From a virus, in IMG/VR virus record IMGVR_UViG_3300032050_000044, positions 1 through 64,000 of that record: a stretch of 64,000 bases of DNA; one strand, written 5' to 3'. The notes under the pieces are model-generated. The model was not told the origin of the DNA. It did no database searches and saw only the letters and a program-made list of their open reading frames with translations. Below, piece by piece: positions 60,126 through 64,000 of this stretch. Both the position numbers and the translations under genes were made by a program. Position 1 is the stretch's first letter; each line of letters opens with the position of its first letter.

Positions 60126-60970
60126 TGAAAGCACATTTTTTTGATTTAGATACAATAGTTAATATTGATAATAAAGTTTGGATTATTGATAAAAATAATC
60201 CAAATAATCCTATAATAAAGATTTCACAATCAGACTTTAATCTAATTAGAAATGGTGTTTATAGAAGTCAAAATCAAAGATTATCTTTAAACGGAACCAA
60301 TTATTGGTTTCCAGAAGATTTGATGAATCAAATAAAAATAAAAAGTAAGAGAATAAAATTCGATTTGAGTAATTTGGGATTTTCTATGCAGGAATTTTCA
60401 AACTCTGAAATAATAAAAGAATTGGATTATGAGATAAATATGGATTTATTTCATAATATAAAAAATACAACAGATCATATTTATATTATTTGTTCTAAAA
60501 ACAATAAAAAGAACTATGAAATAATAATTGATAAAATAGAAGATAAACTTTATAAATTAGGTTTAGAAATTAAAGATTATTATTTTATATCAGAGACATT
60601 TTATAATAGAGATTTAGATGAAATTTTATATAAAAAGATTAGAATTATATTACAACACTTAGTTGGTTATAAAACAGAAGGTGATAAATTCATAGATAAT
60701 GAGATTGAAAGATATGATGAGGTTCACTATTATGATACTGATTTGCAGAATACTAATATAAAAGTTAATGATTTTCTAAAAACTATTCTGGATAATACAG
60801 AGGATTTTCTTAAAAAGACAATCATATCTGAAATAAATTCAATTCAAAAATTTGTTTATATAAACTGGGTTAGTCCAAATAAAGTTAATCGAATTCAAAG
60901 TAAAAAGACCTTATTAGAATACTCTAAACTTATAAGAACATTTGAAAGTTTTAAATATTATAGAAAGTAA
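60125..60970 (+). CDS. HAD-like phosphatase/nucleotidase-type protein
   Basis: 281 residues. The N-terminus MKAHFFDLDTIV is a HAD motif I (D-x-D-x-x). A later strand with IYIICSKNN fits motif II, and YDEVHYYDTDL (about residues 200-210) fits motif IV. The order and spacing suit a HAD-fold phosphatase, although the cap region is unrecognised. The C-terminus ends LIRTFESFKYYRK, similar to the internal element of 20248. Coupled to the zinc-ribbon gene by TAATG. Confidence 0.6.
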   Translation: MKAHFFDLDTIVNIDNKVWIIDKNNPNNPIIKISQSDFNLIRNGVYRSQNQRLSLNGTNYWFPEDLMNQIKIKSKRIKFDLSNLGFSMQEFSNSEIIKELDYEINMDLFHNIKNTTDHIYIICSKNNKKNYEIIIDKIEDKLYKLGLEIKDYYFISETFYNRDLDEILYKKIRIILQHLVGYKTEGDKFIDNEIERYDEVHYYDTDLQNTNIKVNDFLKTILDNTEDFLKKTIISEINSIQKFVYINWVSPNKVNRIQSKKTLLEYSKLIRTFESFKYYRK

Positions 60971-61609
60971 TTAACCTTTTTTCTTTTTATCATCCATATT
61001 CAACATGGCATTTTTGATTAAATCATTTAAATCTCTACTGCTAGTAATCATTCCATCATTTGTAGTTGGTTCTTCATCAGTTCCAATTTCTTCAATTTTT
61101 GGAGTTGAATTGTCAATTTCTTCATAACCTAAATCTTTTCTAAGAGTTTTATAGAATTTTTCAAGTTCTGTTCTTTGTCCACTTAGAAACTTAGCATTTT
61201 CTCTAATTTGACCAATTGTTTGATTGACAACTTCATGCATTCTAGCTGAGTTATCACCATTATCAACCTGTCTTAATTGATTTAAGAAATTTTTTCTAGT
61301 CATTTTTGATAAAAAGATAGCTTCTGCGTAAACAGTAGCATCTTCTTTCATTTTGTTGGCGATATAAGGATGTTCCTTTAACTTAGGAACATCTCCTAAA
61401 TAAAGATCTACTAATGATTCTAATACATCCATTGATTGTTGAGAAGCCACCGTTAGATCTGAATCATAGTCATATATTTCAATTTCACCTAAATCTGGTA
61501 AATCTTCTGGTCTTGCTAAATGTGTTGATATATCAAAATCTATTGACTCTGATTGTATTTGTTCAAACTCATCTTTTATTCTATTTCTTTCTTTATCAGC
61601 TTTAGACAT
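60971..61609 (-). CDS. Possible terminase small subunit (gp16-like) or head-assembly protein
   Basis: 212 residues, mostly helical: MDVLESLVDLYLGDVPKLKE, then helices around IGQIRENAKFLSGQR and KFYKTLRKDLGYEE. This size, helical composition and position just upstream of the divergent large terminase fit a small terminase subunit, but no DNA-binding HTH is clear and the strand is opposite to gp17. It follows the ribbon-helix-helix gene by 1 nt. Confidence 0.5.
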   Translation of the reverse strand: MSKADKERNRIKDEFEQIQSESIDFDISTHLARPEDLPDLGEIEIYDYDSDLTVASQQSMDVLESLVDLYLGDVPKLKEHPYIANKMKEDATVYAEAIFLSKMTRKNFLNQLRQVDNGDNSARMHEVVNQTIGQIRENAKFLSGQRTELEKFYKTLRKDLGYEEIDNSTPKIEEIGTDEEPTTNDGMITSSRDLNDLIKNAMLNMDDKKKKG

Positions 61610-61610
61610 C

Positions 61611-61778
61611 TTATTCTACTTTACTTTTTTGTTTTTTTAGAAAATCTTTCAATATCTTATCCATTAGTTTTGACTTGTTTATAAAATTATCTTCACAATA
61701 CTTTTCAAACTCTTGATAAGTATCTATATCAACTGAAAATCCAACTTTCAATTTACTAATACCTGATTTTCTTCCCAT
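61611..61778 (-). CDS. Ribbon-helix-helix DNA-binding protein
   Basis: 55 residues. MGRKSGISKLKVGFSVDIDT has the ribbon strand, followed by YQEFEKYCEDNFINKSKLMD and a second helix, the CopG/Arc arrangement. Basic C-terminus. It is immediately upstream of the small-terminase-like gene and divergent from the large terminase, so it could repress either operon. Confidence 0.65.
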   Translation of the reverse strand: MGRKSGISKLKVGFSVDIDTYQEFEKYCEDNFINKSKLMDKILKDFLKKQKSKVE

Positions 61779-61868
61779 AATGTATATATTATTTCAAAAA
61801 AGTGTAAAATTTCCACTTTTTCTACTTTATATATAAAAAAATTATCACTATAAAAAATAATTAAAAAT

Positions 61869-64000
61869 ATGGCAAAAAAACACGTAGAAGAAGAAAGACA
61901 GATGGTCTTTACCACTAGACTTGTTGATGATGCTACTGATAAAATAAACGACGGTATAGTCCTTAAAAGGTATCAAAACCCTTGGCTAAAAGGTGAAGTT
62001 GGTATTAAACGATCAGGTGTTTCTTTTAGAATGACTCCTGAGGAACAACAAGAATATATTAGATGTGCTTTAGATATACATTACTTTACAGAGCAATATT
62101 GTAAAACCAAAAGAGAAGATGGTAGTATTGGTTCTATAAAACTTAGAGATTATCAGGAAGAGATATTGGATAATTTTGTTAGTAATAGATTCAATATTCT
62201 AATGGCTTCTCGTCAGGTTGGTAAAACTGTATCATCAGCTATTTTTATTTTACACACTATTCTCTTTAATAATGATAAAAACGTAATGATTGTAGCGAAC
62301 AAAGGTGATACTGCGGTTGAGATTGTTGATAAAGTAAAATCTATTTATACTCTATTACCATTCTATCTAAAGCCTGGGGTTAAAACTTGGAACCAAAAAT
62401 CATTAACATTTGAGAATGGTTGTAGAATTAAAACATCGGCAAGAACAAAGACACCAGCAATTGGTTTTACCATTGACTTACTTTACTTAGATGAGTTCGC
62501 TCATATCCCATCAAATATCATTGAACCTTACTATACAGCGGCTTTTCCAACTGTATCAGCCGTGCAAAACTCAAAGATTATCATCACATCAACTCCTAAT
62601 GGTATGAATTTATTCCATAAGTTATTAACTGATGCTGAAAGACCAGATGGTGATCCACAGAAAAATAACTATAAACCATTTAGAGTTTATTGGTATCAAG
62701 TACCTGGTCGTTTTGTTACTTATATACGATTAAATCCACATAAGATGTATGAGTATGGTGTTACTGCTGATGATATACATAATTTGTGTAAAGAAACTTG
62801 GGGTGATTTAACAAAGGTTGAAATGAACTTTAATATTGATCTTCAAAAGGATGTGATACACATATTTAATAATGATAAGTGTACTGATGAAATGGTTAAA
62901 TCATTGAGTTTTGTTGATAAAAATGGATTGGATACCTCAATTTTAGCAATTTCTGAAATAACAACTTGGAAAGATGAAGCTGTTAAGGATATTGGTGGTG
63001 AAGATGCTTTCAACCAAGAGTATGGACTAAGATTTATTAATGGTAGTAAATCACTTTTAAATGAGGCTATCATAGAAGATTTATTAAGAGGTAAAAAACA
63101 TTTCGCTTTTACTGAATTAGATGAACTTAGAAGATTGAGATTTAGTTATACTGATTTAAAATGGATAGAAGATGATGATACTTTTATACCAATACGAAGA
63201 AAGGAATATAAAATTGTACTATCGGTAGATATATCAGAAGGTTTAGGACAAGACTATTCTGTTATTAACATATTTAAAGTTGGTGAGAAATCAACTGATT
63301 TAATAGAAGAACAAAAATTTAAGTATAAATCAATTGTTGATTTTTTCCGATTAGAACAAATAGGTATTTATAGAAATAATTTCATTTCAGTTAAGCAATT
63401 GGCTGAACTTTTATATCTCATTGCTTTTGAATATTTTAATCCGGAGAATGTTAAAATAGTATTGGAGCTAAATAACTATGGTAATACATTATTGGCGGAG
63501 ATGCCACATGTTTTTGATGGTAATAATCAATATGGATCTTCAATTTTTGTTAGATATAAACATAGAGTTGATTCAACAGAAGAGAAAGTTGGATTAAAAG
63601 TTGGTGATAATAAAAATATGATGGTTAAAGATTATCAAGAATTAATGCAGAATAAAGGATTGGTTATTACCAATGAAGATAATATTAGAGAGATAACAAC
63701 TTTTGTTAAACATACAACAACTTCTGGTAATGTTAGATATGCGGCTGATGTTGGTCATGATGATACCGTTATGACTTTGGTTAACATGAGTTCTATCTTT
63801 AATAAAAATGAATTCAAAGAGATGGTTGAAGAGTGGGGTAATAAAACCAATAAACAATTCATGACTTACATTGAAAAATGTATGAATGAAGGAGATTATA
63901 TGGAAGGACTTGATTATGGTCAAGTTCTTAAAGCTAGAAGACAGTTTATAAATAGAAGATCGAACTATTCACAAGGTAGTAATTGGTTTGGTAGAAACTA
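61869..64000 (+). CDS. 17: Terminase large subunit, gp17-like, 3' end outside window
   Basis: At least 710 residues, still open at the right edge. The ATPase has a Walker A ASRQVGKT (about 113-120), a Walker B LLYLDEF (Asp208-Glu209) and motif III STPNG (241-245). The nuclease domain has LSVDISEG (Asp454), LELNNYG (Glu533) and AADVGHDDTVM (Asp627, Asp631), the RNase H-like acidic triad. It cuts and pumps DNA into proheads. It is longer than T4 gp17 (610) even before its end. ATG 61869 follows an A-rich leader. Confidence 0.93.
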   Translation, partial: MAKKHVEEERQMVFTTRLVDDATDKINDGIVLKRYQNPWLKGEVGIKRSGVSFRMTPEEQQEYIRCALDIHYFTEQYCKTKREDGSIGSIKLRDYQEEILDNFVSNRFNILMASRQVGKTVSSAIFILHTILFNNDKNVMIVANKGDTAVEIVDKVKSIYTLLPFYLKPGVKTWNQKSLTFENGCRIKTSARTKTPAIGFTIDLLYLDEFAHIPSNIIEPYYTAAFPTVSAVQNSKIIITSTPNGMNLFHKLLTDAERPDGDPQKNNYKPFRVYWYQVPGRFVTYIRLNPHKMYEYGVTADDIHNLCKETWGDLTKVEMNFNIDLQKDVIHIFNNDKCTDEMVKSLSFVDKNGLDTSILAISEITTWKDEAVKDIGGEDAFNQEYGLRFINGSKSLLNEAIIEDLLRGKKHFAFTELDELRRLRFSYTDLKWIEDDDTFIPIRRKEYKIVLSVDISEGLGQDYSVINIFKVGEKSTDLIEEQKFKYKSIVDFFRLEQIGIYRNNFISVKQLAELLYLIAFEYFNPENVKIVLELNNYGNTLLAEMPHVFDGNNQYGSSIFVRYKHRVDSTEEKVGLKVGDNKNMMVKDYQELMQNKGLVITNEDNIREITTFVKHTTTSGNVRYAADVGHDDTVMTLVNMSSIFNKNEFKEMVEEWGNKTNKQFMTYIEKCMNEGDYMEGLDYGQVLKARRQFINRRSNYSQGSNWFGRN

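Noticed and set aside
63642-63923. 93-codon ORF antisense to the terminase
   Set aside because: Lies entirely within conserved terminase nuclease-domain codons.
1-64000. CRISPR array, IS element, integrase or attachment site
   Set aside because: No regularly spaced repeats, transposase motifs or site-specific recombinase seen; the tandem repeats found are coding or only two copies.

Overview
This window is part of the genome of a large, AT-rich, T4-related contractile-tailed phage whose host is probably a member of Bacteroidota (Flavobacteriia-like). Evidence for the phage type: recognisable T4-style core genes are scattered over both strands. They are primase (gp61-like), the C-terminal half of a B-family DNA polymerase (gp43), a likely sliding clamp (gp45), a UvsY-like mediator, gp47 (Mre11/SbcD-like), tail sheath (gp18), tail tube (gp19), a gp26/gp51-type baseplate protein and large terminase (gp17, running off the right edge). 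Evidence for the host: several promoters match the Bacteroidota form TTTG-N18-20-TATATTTG, starts lack strong Shine-Dalgarno sites, and a short C-terminal module seen in Bacteroidota proteins recurs here. Gene order is not that of T4, and genes sit in short operons separated by bidirectional hairpin terminators.

Layout. 1-5 kb: small membrane proteins, primase and acidic proteins. 5-9.7 kb: a broken polymerase gene between two homing endonucleases, then a small membrane protein and the clamp. 9.7-15 kb: a run of head-cargo-like proteins, an M42 aminopeptidase, an HTH/endonuclease pair and a PLP aminotransferase. 15-25.8 kb: UvsY-like protein, small overlapping genes, a cell-wall protein, a GH19 endolysin, three homing endonucleases or their neighbours, and an RlaP-like nucleotidyltransferase. 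25.9-41 kb: fibre proteins, a repeat-rich membrane or tape-measure-like protein, and a 1920-residue tail protein with an internal beta-propeller-like region. 41-55.5 kb: a prohead-core-like protein, more homing endonucleases, gp47, tail tube, baseplate chaperone pair, giant sheath and an 887-residue head-type protein. 55.5-64 kb: a 2OG-oxygenase-like protein, an AIPR-family protein, small genes, HAD-like protein and terminase genes.

Three themes stand out. (1) The polymerase C-terminal half is interrupted just before motif B by a 40-nt stop-containing hairpin. Removing exactly 40 nt restores the motif spacing, and the take-off and landing codons would be the Leu codons CTT and CTA. A split gene, flanking homing endonucleases and a hairpin gap together closely resemble the T4 gene 60/mobA translational bypass cassette, but in DNA polymerase. 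(2) At least a dozen unrelated proteins on both strands begin with the same 9-14-residue peptide of the form MK-Y-LK-x-FxxFxxE. This resembles the T4 capsid-targeting peptide cleaved by the prohead protease and suggests a large set of head-packaged cargo proteins, including a nuclease-like one. (3) Two promoter classes are visible: a TTAATATATA element, often only 4 nt from the ATG and so predicting leaderless mRNAs, and a rarer host-type promoter. One host-type promoter drives no ORF and probably makes a small RNA of about 125 nt.

Eight homing endonucleases from several families (HNH, GIY-YIG, LAGLIDADG, EKYG-repeat, DUF723/Vsr-like) lie in 64 kb. No tRNA, CRISPR array, IS element or integrase was seen, and no gene-free stretch exceeds 300 bases.
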